Below are positions 1 to 12,917 of a DNA stretch of 64,000 nt, one piece after another. The DNA lies in the NCBI GenBank assembly GCA_949126835.1, contig OX421499.1, forward strand, positions 12,376,700 through 12,440,699. The letters are read 5' to 3'. A model generated the notes under the pieces. The model was not told where the DNA came from. It ran no database searches and was given only the letters and a program-made list of their open reading frames with translations. Both the position numbers and the translations under genes were made by a program. How positions within the stretch are numbered: the first letter of the stretch is position 1; each line of letters begins with the position of its first letter. This DNA comes from Anisus vortex. Lineage: Eukaryota; Mollusca; Gastropoda; Planorbidae.

Positions 1-2896
1 CGAAAAGAAATGTTTTAGTGACATGTCCATTCTTTCGTTGAATATGTAAAATAAAATCCAGTCCAACAAAGCTAAAAATATTACATTTTTGATTTTGCAC
101 AATGTAACATGAATTAACGGCCCTTTTCCGAGGTATGTGGAAGGCAGGGGCTAGACCATGAGGGGCCCCCATATAAATTTGGGATCAGGGCCCCGCCAAT
201 ACTAAATACGGCCCTGGATGTGTGCTCAAACTATGCAACCTCCATCCGAATACTGCTAACTCAGGCCACTTCCATTACATCATGTGAGAGATCATTAACT
301 CAAGTTAATCAAAAACTATCTCAGGAGCACAATGGCGCAAGAAAGACTTAGCAGCATGGCTTTGATGTCAGTGGAGTCAAAAATAATAGACAGCATTGAT
401 CTAGATAGGTTCTCAACGAATCGATATCGCCCCCCGGAGCGTTGCGAAGCTTTAGGGGGACGCTGACATTCCCTGGGGCGATTGGGGGGGGGGGCGGTGA
501 AGGGCAAGTGGTCGGTACAAGCTAACTGATTTTAATTTGAACACCTCAGCTATTTGAATCGATTAGTTTTTGGATGAAATGTGATTTAAATGCAATTGTT
601 GCTAAATATCTAATATCCCTCAACTGTAGGCCTACATACTAATAAGAAATAGCAATTGCAATGACTTTTTGATGAAGTAGGGGTCAGTATTTAGCAAATA
701 AGCTTATGGTGTGCAGCCGGCTGATCCTGTGGTTGGTTCACTGGACTGCCATCCCTGCTGACCGATCACTGTCGCCCTAAAATCTGCTAATGTTAATGAT
801 ATTTTGATTTCAGTTTTACCGAGATGTCGTTTTTTTTTTCTTTCTCAACGAAAAAATCACAATTTCGGTTTTTTAATATTGATACAATTACAACTGTAAA
901 CAGGTGTTGTTTATTTAGACATTCTTGTACAACAATTAGATATCTTGCATGTTTTGCAAGTATTTCTGTTTGAAAACAAAATTAGCTTCTTTATAATGTC
1001 TTTCGTCATTCCAATCATGATATTTTGTTAAATAAGATATGTCTATAATGTGTTTGAGACCTAATATATTGTGAATCGTGACTATGCTGTCGTTAATCGG
1101 AATAGGTACATAGTATTCATAAAAACTGGTTAGTTATTGTAATGCTTAGAAATATACATATAAATTCTTTAGTACTATAATATTTATAGAATTTTCAAAT
1201 ACTTTTTACAGTTTGATCATTTTAACGTTATAAATTGTAAGTCACTAATTTTCTTAAAAAAAGATTAAAAAAAAGAAATTATTAGCTCAAATGAATGGTC
1301 TAATTATCTCCCTTTAATTAAAAAAATGTTTTCACATTTGATTCAATAGTGATGCCGAACAAGTTTTTTTTGTAATGTAACAAATATTACTGATTATTAT
1401 TATTTCTTTATATGCATTTAACATTATGGTATTCATAACAAGATTTAATTATTAGAATATTTTAAACAATTTTTAATAAACAGCTGTAAATAAACATTAA
1501 CGGCTTTAATTGTTTGTCGATTTAAGGAGTTTATTTTTTAAACATTAATAATTACAGAAATTACTTAATATAGTCTAGAGCTATTAAATAAGTCTCTTAT
1601 ATTTCTAAATTAATTATACAAATACATTTGTTTTAGAAATAGTTTTATTTATGTTTAATTAAGAAGATGAACATAAAAACTCGTTTAAATTTAATTAGTC
1701 TGTATCAATTAATGATTGGTCAAGTGTAGGTGACCTCTTTGTATGCTTAAAACAGCTCTGATGTGCGATAAAATCTGTTCACAGGTGTAATTTGAACCAA
1801 AAGCTGAAAGTAAAGGAGCAAATACAAAGCAGTTGAGAATAGCAGATGACTTTCCTAAGCAGCTTCCTTTAAATTTTTTTTTTTTGCAAATGGATGCTTA
1901 TTTTTTAAATAGTTAAAATTCAACTCGCTCCATTTTAAAATTGCCAATATTCCTCCACTTAAAAAAAAAGATCTAAGCTTACATCTAAGAAGGTTGTAGA
2001 AGATCAAACCAGTTAGAACCAGTTAGGTTTGATGTGGTATGAAAAAATGTGTCCATCAATTTGAAAGACTTGCCTTTGATTAGAAAACTCCACTTTGAGT
2101 GCTTCGATGTACTTCTGAAAAAGCCCAACTGGGCACTAAAAGAAAGTTGGGGTGGTGGTGGGGAGGGGCGGTGAGCGAAATTTTTTTTAAAGGGGGCGGT
2201 GAGCCGAAAAAGGTTGAGAACCTATGATCTAGATTTTCTAGATGATCTTATAGATGCCTTTGCTGTACAGAAATCACGACGTGAGGCGATATGAATTGAG
2301 ATTTGTCACTTGTGCATTATCTCGCCAATAAACAACGGTATTGTTCATTAAAAGAGTCTTAATGATTATTTTTTGTTTATTTTACTGATATACTGTACCT
2401 ATTTGAATTTATACTTATATATTTATTAAGTACATTATCTCATGTCATAATGTCAAAATGCAGGGGCCCCTAAAGAGGTCAAGCCCCCGGGGCCCCAAAT
2501 CCCTAGCTACGCCACTGTATTTGATGTATATTTGATGTTTATTTGGTGTATATTTAATGTATATTTCATGTATATTTAGTCTACAAATATCAATGTTTTC
2601 ACCAAAGAGTGCTATCAGCGTTTATGTTCTACTGTTTTATAAGAAAATTTTATTTTAAATTGTCATGGACATTAGAGTATTCTAACTATAAATAAAACCT
2701 GCCGATATACAACACACACAACAATACTTAAAAAAAACAAAACATGACCAAAACAAACTACCATACTTTTTTGGTCACGCGCGGCTGGTAAATGCTTTAA
2801 TGCTGTCAAGAGGGGACGTAATCACCCGGTAAGTCACCACTGCCGAGCTAATTATGGTGATCGGTCCACGTTGATCGAAATGTAGTTATTACTAGA
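1..2896. other. AT-rich non-coding region with transposon-end remnants
   Basis: No gene visible. Besides the SINE-B fragment, GGGGCCCC-rich blocks at about 150-220 and 2461-2517 (ending ACGCCACTG, a common hAT-type terminus read in reverse) and GGTGAGCCGAAAAAGGTTG at 2198-2216 look like ends of non-autonomous DNA transposons. None could be paired with confidence. Confidence 0.4.
714..790 (+). mobile_element. SINE-B head fragment
   Basis: CCGGCTGATCCTGTGGTTGG and CACTGGACTGCC match the tRNA-derived head of the SINE-B copies at 46665 and 49272; the tail is lost. Confidence 0.5.
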
Positions 2897-3064
2897 CAGG
2901 CCCCACGAGAGGGGGGTACAGCCGGTACGCCGTACCGGGGCCCATGAGAGTTTAGGGGGCCCATGAAGCCCATGAATATTAAAATTTAAAATTAATTTTG
3001 ATATGCTTTGAATTTGTACTTGAACATTTTGTTAAATATGCAATGAAACCTTTAGTTGTAATAT

Positions 3065-4020
3065 AGGGCCTAATTATTTTCGATAGCAGTTAGGATCTTA
3101 GCTTTCGTCCTGATTCGTCTGCCTGCGCTGCTGCTGTTGGTAATGTGGAGGAATGCTGTCAAACAGTTAAGGCATGGATGGTTGCAAACACACTTAAATT
3201 AAATGATGACAAGACAGATGCAATTATCTGTGGTTCTGATGTCAGTCTTCGGGAAATAGCTATTACTACGATCAAGGTTGGGGCTTCCAAGATAACGTTG
3301 TCCAACACGGTTAGAGACCTTGGCCTTTTTATTGATAATAAAATATCAATGGTTCCACATATCAGTGCTATGGTTAAGGCTTGTTCGTGTCATCTACACA
3401 CACTGGGTAAGCTGCAACCTCAACTCAATAGAAGGACGGCCAAAACCATAGCAGTCTTTCTTATCCAGTCAAGGTTGGATTACTGCAATAGTTGCCTGTG
3501 GGGTTTGTCCATAGAACCAGCTGCAGAGATTACAGAGAGTGCAGAACACCGGCTCGCATTGTTTCGGGGGTGAGGAGGCAAGATCATATCTCCCCAACAC
3601 TAATGGATCTCCACTGGCCCCGGTGATAAAGGGAATAGAGTACAAAATTATGTCCATTACGTACGGATGCTCCTTCCTATCTTCGAGAGCTTATATCAAG
3701 GCATGAGCCATCTAGGGAAATGCGCTCTTCATCACAGTCACTCCTCAAAACCCCTAGTTTGGATGGACACAAAAAGAAATACCTGGGATTGCGATCGTTT
3801 GAATCAGTGGCGCCTTCTCTATGGAACAGTTTATCTCAGACACTGAGAGAATCTGGGACAAGAGAATCTTTTAAAAAGAACTTAAAGACCTTTCTCTTTG
3901 GCTAATACATCTGCCACTGCACAATCAAACCAAGAGCGCACTGAGCATGCTAATTTAATAGCAGGATAGAAGCGCTATAAGAAATACCCATTCTTATCTT
4001 ATCTTCTTATCTCTTTTTAT
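3065..4020 (+). mobile_element. LINE 3' fragment (L2/CR1-type RT C-terminus) nested in the hAT element
   Basis: Frame 3145-3573 encodes the end of a reverse transcriptase: LKLNDDKTDAIICGS, VRDLGLFIDNKIS and SRLDYCNSCLWGL. After frameshifts, 3720-3905 encodes the terminal SLWNSLSQTLRES and FKKNLKTFLFG. The 3' end has the GAGCGCACTGAGCATGC motif also found at about 31595 and 59810. 5'-truncated and frame-broken. Confidence 0.85.
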
Positions 4021-4254
4021 TATTTTTCTCCAGGGACGATGACAGATATAACCTATGAGCCTTACTGGCTTACATTTCTCCCTGTTAGCTTAGTAGCCTA
4101 GGCCTACAAACTCTATATCGCTGCATACTAGTACGGCAGTCAAAGCTAGTTAATCGCTTCTTTTACACTTTAATGATCTCCTGTGCGGTAGCCACTAGGG
4201 AAGGTTGAAGTAATCATAATTTTAGACAAATGTAAATACACATTATTCAGTTGC

Positions 4255-5215
4255 AGCCTCAAGAGGTGGAAAATACTGTCAAAGCTTCATGGTATTTCTA
4301 GCACCATATGGTCAGATCGAATTGAAAGTGTAAAACCATTTGTAGCTCATCTACCAGGGGATGAGTTGGCTTTGGAAGACCTGTTAAAGCTGAATCTTAC
4401 TCCGAAAACCAGAAACAAAATCCATAAAATTTATATGGATGTCGGTTCTTTCACTTGCATCATAATGTCAGTCGTGTGGCACAGTATACTAGTCCATATT
4501 GACTTCTGTAACTAAGTCATTCAAGCGTGTGATGCGACTATAGCTATGGAAGTTGCAAACATAGAACTTATATTATGCACAACTAGGGCCTTTGCGAAAC
4601 AGTTGGAAAGCAATGTGGAATGAAGCTAAGCTTGTTGTAGCCCACCTGCAGGTAGAAGTACAATTGTTTAGGAAGAGTTTATACAACTGCCAGAAAAAAG
4701 AACAATAATATATTTCTGACACATTCAGCTTTCCTTGGAACTACCAAAAGATGTCAGAAGAAGACTTCAAGTAAAAAGCTGCTAAGCTAGCAGAAAAGTA
4801 TTATAATAACATACGGTAAGTTGTGAAGACTTTGTTCAGGAAATAATTCATCTAACAATGGTTCACATTGCAAATTTTGGTAAAGAACAGTTGGGTGCAT
4901 TGGAACTGTTAAGTTCAGTTAAATGCTTTGGCAAATTCCAAATTAGAAAATATTTTTCCTAACATAAGTGTCAGTTCGAAGATGTCCCTTACATCACCAG
5001 AGGATCTTCAGTAAACTTAAGCTCATCAAAAATTGCCTCAGGTCCACCATAAGCACCATAAGTCAGGATCGCCTGCACAACTTGGCTAGGCTCAGTATTG
5101 AGTCTGGCATTGCAAGACAAATAAACTTTGACACGGTAATTTGTAGTTTTGCCAAGAAAAAGGTACGCAATTTAAGGCAGCCCCGTTTTAATAAAACTGT
5201 AACATTTGTTAAATA
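4255..5215 (+). pseudogene. hAT transposase remnant (ZMYM/DUF4371-like)
   Basis: Broken frames. Around 4262-4460 a frame reads RWKILSKLHGISSTIWSDR, and 4970-5210 encodes RIFSKLKLIKNCLRST then a LARLSIESGIARQINFD segment. The latter is the hAT C-terminal dimerisation region seen in ZMYM-like transposases. Stops and frameshifts between them show decay. A stand-alone host gene is unlikely because the terminal repeats and target duplication enclose it. Confidence 0.75.
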
Positions 5216-5699
5216 AGACTACCGGTAGTGTAATTCCACGGGGAAACTGTTGAAAGTGTACACAAAGACTAGAGGGTCAAGTCATTGTGTTTGACCTTAA
5301 ACTAGTCTTTTTCTACTGTCTTTTTTTATCATTCATGTATGTAGGCCTTTTGATGTATTTTCTGTTAACTATTTCTTTTCACCAAACAGTAAGCATTCAA
5401 AAGAGGGGGGGGGGGGTAGGGAGGGGGAGAGGGGGGGGAGGGGGCCCATAAAAGATCTCGTACCGGCATCTTTTTTTTCTCTCGAGGGCCCTGTTACTAG
5501 ACCTTTGTCAACTGAAATCTAGAAATACATTTGTTAATATAAAATATTGTTATCCTTTTAGGTTATTTGTTTGTTTGTTTGTCCAGTTAAAGTTTCATTC
5601 GTTGAAATATTACATCTTTGATGGGCATTAGCTTGGAAGGTGTACCAAAAGACCAATGTTTAGGAATCCAAGCGACATTCTAAGTTCTACAAAATGACA

Positions 5700-6060
5700 A
5701 TATATGTAGTTGTCATACAGAGCTAGTTTTGTTTACAAAGAGCTATTTTTTTTTACAAAGTGCTAGTTTTTTTTAAAAAAAGAGCTCTTTTTTTTTTACA
5801 TAGGCCTAGAGCTCGTTTTTTTTTTACAAAGAGCTATTTTTTTTTTTCATAGAGCTTTTTTTTTGTACAAAGAGAGTTTTTTTTACCACAGAGCTATTTT
5901 TTTTTTTTTACAAAGAACTAGTTTATTTTCACAAAGAGCTAGTTTTTTTTTACAAAGAGCTAGATCTATTTATTTTTTTACAAAGAGCTAGTTTTTTTTG
6001 TTTTTATACAAAGAGCTAGTTGTTATTTTTTTGCAACAGAGCTAGTTCTAAAACCTTGTT
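5700..6060. repeat. Degenerate TTTTT-ACAAAGAGCTA repeat array
   Basis: About a dozen imperfect units of TACAAAGAGCTAG followed by runs of T with variable spacing. Confidence 0.8.
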
Positions 6061-7810
6061 GTAAATGATCCAAAGTCTAGAGCCGAGGCGTGGACCATTT
6101 TTCATCATCGGGCCGCATAAGCAAAACTGATACAACTAGTTGAGTCATATATTCGGAACATCTATTTACATTTAATTACAATGAAATTTATATTTTTAAA
6201 AACCTGCCAAATAACACCCGTAGGGGCCACACTAAAAATAATGGACGGCAGGACGCAGTGTAGCCCACGGGCCGCCTTCCGTAACCACAACACTGGTTAG
6301 TCACTAGAAAGATAATCAAAGGGACGCAACCAATAATTTTTTCTTAGCTAGAACTATTGCTGACTTTCCCTTTGATATAGTTAAAAAATTACAATGGAGC
6401 CAATGAATAGTGAAAAATGCACCCTTTTTTATTTGTACACGTATCATGATCATTTTTCATATAAAGATAGTACAAACAAGCCCGAGTAAGTATACATAAA
6501 AAAAAAGTATTTTCTGATGGTAGCGATTGAAATGGCGGCCATTATGGATTTTTTAGTTAACGATTTACCACGTACAATAAAATGTATCACCTTGATTATT
6601 TATCAAGATAATGTATTGCAACTTGGCAGAAATATTTAAAAGCTATATTTTTATAGAACTAGCAGATGAATTTTGGTTTAAATGATAAATAAAATTTATA
6701 TGAATTTTTTAGTAGGCCATAGGAAAAAAAAAATTTAATTGCTAAAAATGTTAATTAAAAATTTAATTTAAGGAAAAGTATAACTTGTATCACAAATTCA
6801 TCTGGTAACTTTGATTATATAGGGCCTACACGTAATAAGTGTATGCAAAAAAATAAAAAAATGTCATAACCATTGGTTCATAAATAAGGAAGTTAATATA
6901 AAAAGAAGAAGAAAAAGTAGTATTTTGAGAAAAACCTAAAAAACTTACAATCCTAGGAAAAAAAAATAATTTGGGAGTAAAATTGAAAAAAATAAATTTT
7001 TTCAACTATTTCTTAATTGTTTGTTGTAAGATTTTTCTCCCACAAAGACAAGATGTTAACCTTTAATTTCATGTATATAAATATATAATTAAAGTCATTT
7101 TTTTATATTACTGTAGTGTAAACATGTTAAAAAAAAATAAAATACAATTCTGATGTACACCCATTACAAATGCAATTTTTACATTTAAATAATGTTACTA
7201 AAATGTCCAAAAGTAATGTTTTAGATCCAGGAATAATTAAAGTATACAACTTAGGCGAAAGCATAAAAAATGAATTTTCTGACATTTTAGATCAATTTCA
7301 CTGCCGTCCCTACCCTTAAAATCTTATGAATTTTAAATATACCACAATCGCGATATTTTTTTAGGAATGATACTTTAACGTATGCCCATTCTTTTAACTA
7401 CATAATTCTTCCAATCAGTTGTTAGTGTGCCTGATAAAACCTTTCTGTTCTTAATTTTTCACCGGTATATATCACTGAGCTATATAGCCTATAGCCTACA
7501 CGGAGTGCTCAATCACTTAAAATAAATCTATTGGGGAAATGCAGACTCTTATTTATAGCTAAGTTTACCCTAGTAAGATGGCCGATTTGACACTAACATA
7601 CATAAAATTAAATTAAAAGGCATCTACATTAGTGAGCGACTGAAACCTACCATATTATTATTATTTATCTTTTATGGCATTTAGTAGGTGCATGAGTAGC
7701 TAATACTAGCTATAGCCCGAGTGATGAACTAACTAAAATACATGTATGCGTGTATATAATACAATACTTACTCAATTAATATTTATATTTTTGGAATTTA
7801 ACACCTTCAA
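6061..7810. other. AT-rich region without a visible gene
   Basis: Poly-A and poly-T runs, no long coding frame. A GC-rich patch around 6075-6300 (GGGCCGC and complement-like CGGGCCGCC) may be a decayed transposon. Confidence 0.4.
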
Positions 7811-8032
7811 CCAAAGACTATAATAAGATGGAACACTTGCTTTGCTAATTCTGCTATTTGATAACTTGAAACACTTAGTTTCGGGATCTCCGATCGCACT
7901 AAGTCCTCTAAACTTCCGGTTTTGTAATTCTCTATGATTTTCTCAATGGAAAATTAATCAAAAGTTGTATATAGCGGAAGTCTTTAGGGAAGTTTTCAAG
8001 ACATTAAAGACCATGTTATTGGCTGCGCAAAA
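7811..8032 (+). mobile_element. MITE copy, truncated on the right by a CR1 tail
   Basis: Starts ACCAAAGACTATAATAAG, the terminal repeat of the complete copy at 51799-52008, and shares TATGATTTTCTCAATGGAAA and TTATTGGCTGCGCA with it. The right terminus is missing. Confidence 0.75.
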
Positions 8033-8178
8033 TCAAACCAGGAAAAACAATAACTTAACATTTAAAACACTAATTTAAAACACTAATCAAAATGCAAGAC
8101 TAGACTCCAACCAAGGATAAGCCTAGGTCGCAATAATCTTCTGTACAGAATGAGTGTCTGTAACATTTAAGATAAGAT
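8033..8178 (+). mobile_element. CR1-like LINE 3' end
   Basis: AACCAGGAAAA to the tail TAAGATAAGATAAAG; matches the complement of the full-length LINE 3' region at 22333-22480. Confidence 0.8.
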
Positions 8179-8264
8179 AAAGACCTTCAGTTCAGAAATC
8201 CCAATTAATGATATGACCTGTACGAACGAACCAGTTACTGCCATACACATAGTGTAAAATACAC

Positions 8265-9640
8265 AAACTGGTTGAACGACTCACTGCCATGTTCAGCGAG
8301 ATGTGGAAACAAAATAAAGTCCCACGGGACTTCAAAGATGCAACCATTATCCACCTCTATAAGCGCAAGGGAAATCGGCAAGGGGGATATCGCTTCCGTG
8401 CATCGCAGGCAAAATCCTTGCAAGGATTGATTTACTCTAAAGTTAAATACACAGATATTAATTAAAACTTTAAACTATATTCATTAATAACAAAGAATTC
8501 TAATTGACAATACATAACTTGTGCGCGCACACCCCCCCCCCCTTTCCGATACATATTTTCTTTCTTGTGACATTGGCAGGTCTGATGAATACGGGACTTT
8601 TTGTTGGCAGATGACTGCGCCCTGATAGCCTCCACGGAGGCATAGATGCAGCGCAGTATGGACCTGTTCTCAGCGGCATGCACCAACGTCGGCTTAACTA
8701 TCTAAAAAAAACAAACAAACGAGGTCTTGCACCAGCCTGCTCCTGGATGCGTGCACACTGAACCTTCCATCACTGTAAATGGACTAAAGCTAAATAGTGT
8801 GACAGGTTCACATACCTTGACAGTACCCTCTCCCAGTCTGTACATATAGACGATGAAGTAAATCTCAGGATAGCCAGAGCCGGTTCCTCCTTTGAAAGAC
8901 TGCGGTCTAATGTTTGGAATCAGAGAGGCATTAAGCTGCAAACCAAACTAAAAGTCTATTCAGCTGCCGTGCTACCAATTCTCCTCTACGCATGTGAAAC
9001 CTGGACCGTGTATAGCCGTCACGCCAGGAAGCTAAACCACTTCCATATGAGCTGCTTACGACAGTTGACGCGTGTCAGGTGGCAGGACAGGGTTCCAGAC
9101 GCTGAGGTCCTCGCGCGGACCGGCATGCCAAGCATGTACACTCAACTGGCAAAAGCCCAGCTAAGATGGGCAGGCCATGTTGTGTGCATGCCAGAAGGTC
9201 GTCTTCCCAAAAAGATCTTTTATGGCGAACTGGTAGCGGGAAAGCGCCCACGTGGAGGGCAAAGGAAGAGGTTTAAAGACACCCTAAAGGCCTCCCTAAG
9301 AAACATTGGAATTTATCCTAACAACTGGGAAAGCCTAGCCGAGGGCCAATCCTCCTGGCGCAATATGACCCGAACTGGAGCAGCAGCCTACGAAGATAAA
9401 AGGCAAAAGGTCGCTATTGAAAAACGGCAAATAAGAAAATCCAGCAAAGACAGCCCCGCTTCTACCGGCCATCAAGCCACGCACTTGTGCCCCACTGTGT
9501 CAAGTACTTTCGGGCAAGAATTGGCCTTATTAGCCATCTCCGATTTCATAAGAACTCATGACTCTGATAGGGGATGGTCGTCATCGAAAAACGATGGACA
9601 CACATCAATCATCAAGTGTAAAATACAGAGGGTCCTTTCG
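8265..9640 (+). mobile_element. LINE remnant with RT fragments and C-terminal zinc-finger region
   Basis: Broken reverse transcriptase: VPRDFKDATIIHLYKRKGN near 8310, LLADDCALIA near 8600 (catalytic motif), then a long frame 8969-9685. That frame has LLYACETW, LRWAGHVVCMPEGRLPKKIF and GKRPRGGQRKRFKDTLK. Its terminal CPTVSSTF segment probably replaces a Cys-x2-Cys finger, so one zinc ligand is lost. The section between the first two blocks is internally deleted. Clade not certain. Confidence 0.85.
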
Positions 9641-9659
9641 TCTCCTTTGACAAATTCTT

Positions 9660-10030
9660 CAAACAAAAGACAAAAGGAAGTCTAATCCTCCTGCAGCCAT
9701 CTGGATATTTGCCCTTCGGCCTGAGGCTATGAGGAAGAAATTGCATACTTTTTGTAGCTGTTCGTAGTTGAAATATAGAATGTTTGTGTGATTTGGTGTT
9801 TTGGGGAGGTAGAAATTTCGTATGTCCTGCAGTGCCGGACAGTAAAAAAGGTGATGGGCAACTGTTTCATTTTGGTGTTTACAAAGGGGGTATGCCACCG
9901 CATTTTCTGGTTGGATGCTGTTAGGTAGCGAGTTTAGATGTATGTGTCCTGTGCGAAGTCGAAAGATGGTCACTTGATCTTGTCTTTGTAGGGCTTTTAT
10001 TGGGTCATTTTCAACTCGTTTGGGCATATG
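9660..10030 (-). mobile_element. LINE C-terminal fragment with CCHC motif (family 3)
   Basis: The frame on the minus strand has RQDQVTIFRLRTGHIHLNSL, then CX2C...HHLFYC and a tail ending near 9660. This is the C-terminal zinc-knuckle part of a non-LTR pol; related fragments lie at 17870-18350 and 52495-52860. Confidence 0.75.
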
Positions 10031-10502
10031 TGGAAAGTTAGGCTACATCTTCCGGTTGGTCTAAAATTCCAGAACGGGCAACATACGGAAAAAAACCATG
10101 AATTACAACTGCCCTGTTTGCAGCTCGATGTTTGAAATTGGCAATTAGCTAAATTGTTTCGTGCGACATTGTGTAGAATTCAGCTTTTCGCCTTCTATTA
10201 TATTCACCCCCCCCCCACCCTTCCCCTACATCAATTGGCCGTTGCCCTTTCCTACTTGGGATTCTTAATATTGTTTTTAAACATGCTCATTCAGAAATCA
10301 GAAATATGTTTCTGTGTGTGAAGGGGTTGGGAGTGGGGTGGGGTATGGCGCTCTTTGGCGTCATATTTGAAGGATGGTCTGACTCTTTGAGTGACGAAAC
10401 GTGACGGCGGGAGTACGGTAGCTAGGCTAAATAGCCGAAACAGCATGACGTCATTAATGGACGACTTCTTATCGCGTTGAATTGAAGTGTACGCCATCAC
10501 AA

Positions 10503-10675
10503 TGCCCAGCCTTTACTTTACCCCAACTAAAGTCATTTACCCATCAGAGCTAGGTAGACCAAGGAACACCTTCCTATCCCAGGAACAAATTACTAACCTT
10601 CGCCGGGATTCGAACCCAGGACCCTCGGTACGCCAGTTGAACGGGCTGCCGGGGGTGTAGTGCAAGGGATACGTT
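10503..10675 (-). mobile_element. SINE-A copy (tRNA-derived)
   Basis: The complement shows a box B-like GGTTCGAATCCCGG and the core TCTGATGGGTAAATGAC. The 5' part (GGGGGTGTAG) is degenerate. Confidence 0.75.
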
Positions 10676-11561
10676 GCCCGGGTTGGAGGGGGGCAATCGC
10701 AGACTATTTCTAAATAGGTACACTATTCCCCCCCCCCCCCCCCAAAAAAAAAAACTATTGAAAAACTATTATTGTATCTAAAAAAAACGAAGTTGAAGCG
10801 GGGGTAAGGGGGGGGGGAATGCTCGCACCTATACAATGGCTACACCTACGCAGAGCGTACCACGTGTCTTTTGGTTCTTTAAACCACGTGACCGCAGAAG
10901 TAGTTACGATTTTTAAAAAATAAATTTGGAAACCTAATTTTAAGTCTTAGTTTAAGTGATAAGTGGAGGGCATTTAAAGTATTACAAATGGCACAGATAA
11001 TTTTGTACATAACCTGTCCATAGGCCATAGCTTAACTGGTTTAATGAGGGAAATTAACAATCGACAAACACGAACAGACTGGTCCATAAAAAGCTTAGAT
11101 GCTAGAAGTAAATCATTGAACCTATTTTAGTAAGAACTTATATTGTGGATCACGACAGACAACGTTTGGTCCAGGGTAATAATATTAACACAATTAGGTG
11201 TTTAGTTAACACCTGGCAGAGAATTTTTTTTAATTAGAGGAACTTCACATAGGAAAAGAAAACGTTAGGCCTAACATAAATTCAATAGAGCGACTCAATA
11301 GAACTTTTAGCTTTTGGAATAAATAGATTTATTACTAGAGAATATTCACAACTATAGGCCTATATATAGGCTATATATATATATAATATAATTTAAGAAA
11401 GGGTAAGGATACTAAACATTTTAAAAGATTATTGTGATAAATTAACAAGTCATAATTTAATGCTTGATGTATTATTACTTTTTATTAAGTTAACTAAATT
11501 ACCTCAATATTGGTGTTGCACTTGTCAGTTTAATGTTCTCTTATAATAAAACGTACATATC
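10676..11561. other. Non-coding stretch
   Basis: C and G homopolymer runs (10725-10745, 10808-10818), AT-rich sequence and a short CR1-like scrap (ATTACTAGAGAATATTCACA, 11331-11350); no gene seen. Confidence 0.4.
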
Positions 11562-11930
11562 TTATACCATTATCTTATCTTATACATTACATCGCTCCTT
11601 CTATAAAGAAGATTATTGCGTCCTACTCATCCGTGGTCCTAGTCTAGTCTTGCATTTTTATTAATGTTTTAAATGTTGTTAAGTTACTGGTTTTCCTGGT
11701 TTATTCAGGCAACCCACTTCACTCGCTAAGAAAGAGTAGCCTACTTATATGCATTTGTTATCCCATAAAGGATAAGTAAAGTGTTTTTGTCTTTATGTTT
11801 ATCTGAGCTTTGCAACAGATTGTTATTGGGTTGTATTTCTAAATTAGAGTTTAATACCTTATGTATTATTACTACTTTACTCCTTGCACTTCTGTCCTCT
11901 AGTGTTTCTAGATACCCTTACTTTTATGTC
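11562..11930 (-). mobile_element. CR1-like LINE 3' fragment
   Basis: Same order of blocks as 22340-22690: TTATCTTATACATTACA, AAGATTATTGCGTCCTAC, CTAGTCTTGCATTTTTATTA, GGTTTTCCTGGTTTATTCAG, TCTGTCCTCTAGTGTTTCTAG. Confidence 0.88.
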
Positions 11931-12554
11931 AAAAACTATTATGTAGCCTAACTCATTTATACCTTGTCGTCGTTATTTACAAAGATATTTAGTCGTACAT
12001 AGTCATTGAAATAGTTGTATAGGGGTAGGATAGGGCCTAATCATGGCTAATTTTTTTAATAGGCAATTAAGTATTAGACAACAACACATCTCATGTCAAT
12101 GACAAAGAATAACTTTGACATTTTAAACAATGTTTGGCCTCTTTAAAAAAACACACACGCTGATAGGCCTATCTATTGGTAGAGTTATGTGACGTCTGCC
12201 ACTTAGGATGCTTAAAATGTTTGTTGACTTGAGTATCTATTATCTATATACACTGCGTTATGCTAACTATTTGCGCTATTCGTCGTTAAACGTGTCCTTA
12301 TCATTCCTCAAATACTGTCTGGCCGGGTCTATCGACTGAATAGTCGGCTGAAGATGGACAGCGGGTCACGCTCCGATATATTTATATACTGGTGTTCTGG
12401 CAACAGTCAGGGGCGATGACTCGGCATAAGACTGTGATGGGTGCTTATTGGCCTACTGTTCACCCTCTTCCCGGCCCCTAAGTTTCCTATCTGCAACAGT
12501 AGGCTACATTGTAGTTTGTTGTCACTCAAAATTACTGGAATACAAACACCATAC

Positions 12555-12640
12555 CTGGCTAGACCTACCTGTAGGCCTATATTCTCACTGGCTCAAATGC
12601 ATATTTTAAGAGCCTTGACAGTATTTTGACACTTAACGCA
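12555..12640 (+). repeat. Unclassified dispersed repeat
   Basis: Resembles 60615-60710: CTCACTGGCTCAAATGCA then TTTTAAGAGCCTTGAC and a GACACTTAACGCACATTTA block, equivalent to the GTATAACTTACATTTAGAG block there. Confidence 0.5.
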
Positions 12641-12689
12641 CATTTAATTATGCGATAACAATGCATAAGATATATATATATAAGTAGGG

Positions 12690-12875
12690 CCTACTCTTTC
12701 TTCCCGAGTAGCATCTGGGCATGGAATGGGTTGCCTGAACAAACCAGGAAAACCAGTAACTTAACATCATTTGAAACACTAATAAAAATGCAAGACTAGG
12801 CTCGGACCACAGATGAACGTAGCACGCAATAATCTTCTTTATAGAAGCGTCTGTAATATATAAGATAAGATTTAA
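12690..12875 (+). mobile_element. CR1-like LINE 3' end
   Basis: TCTTTCTTCCCGAGTAGCAT, CATGGAATGGGTTGCCTGAA, then ATAATCTTCTTTATAGAAGC and tail ATATAAGATAAGAT. Confidence 0.88.
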
Positions 12876-12917
12876 ACCAGACAAAGTGATAAAATCCTTC
12901 AGGACCATGCAGCTACA

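Larger units (their letters stand above)
2897..5493 (+). mobile_element. hAT DNA transposon (2597 bp) with a perfect 8-bp target duplication
   Basis: Ends carry short inverted repeats: CAGGCCCCACGAGAG on the left, and the complement of CTCTCGAGGGCCCTG on the right. Both flanks have TTACTAGA (2889-2896 and 5494-5501). The interior contains hAT transposase remnants and an inserted LINE fragment. A second internal inverted match involves the GGGGGCCCAT segments near both ends. Defective, because the transposase is broken. Confidence 0.9.

Noticed and set aside
8462..8941. Minus-strand frames at 8462-8686 and 8702-8941
   Set aside because: Shadows of the + strand LINE remnant.
8969..9685. Host gene with 238 codons
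   Set aside because: Clearly the C-terminus of a LINE pol protein, with RT remnants just upstream.
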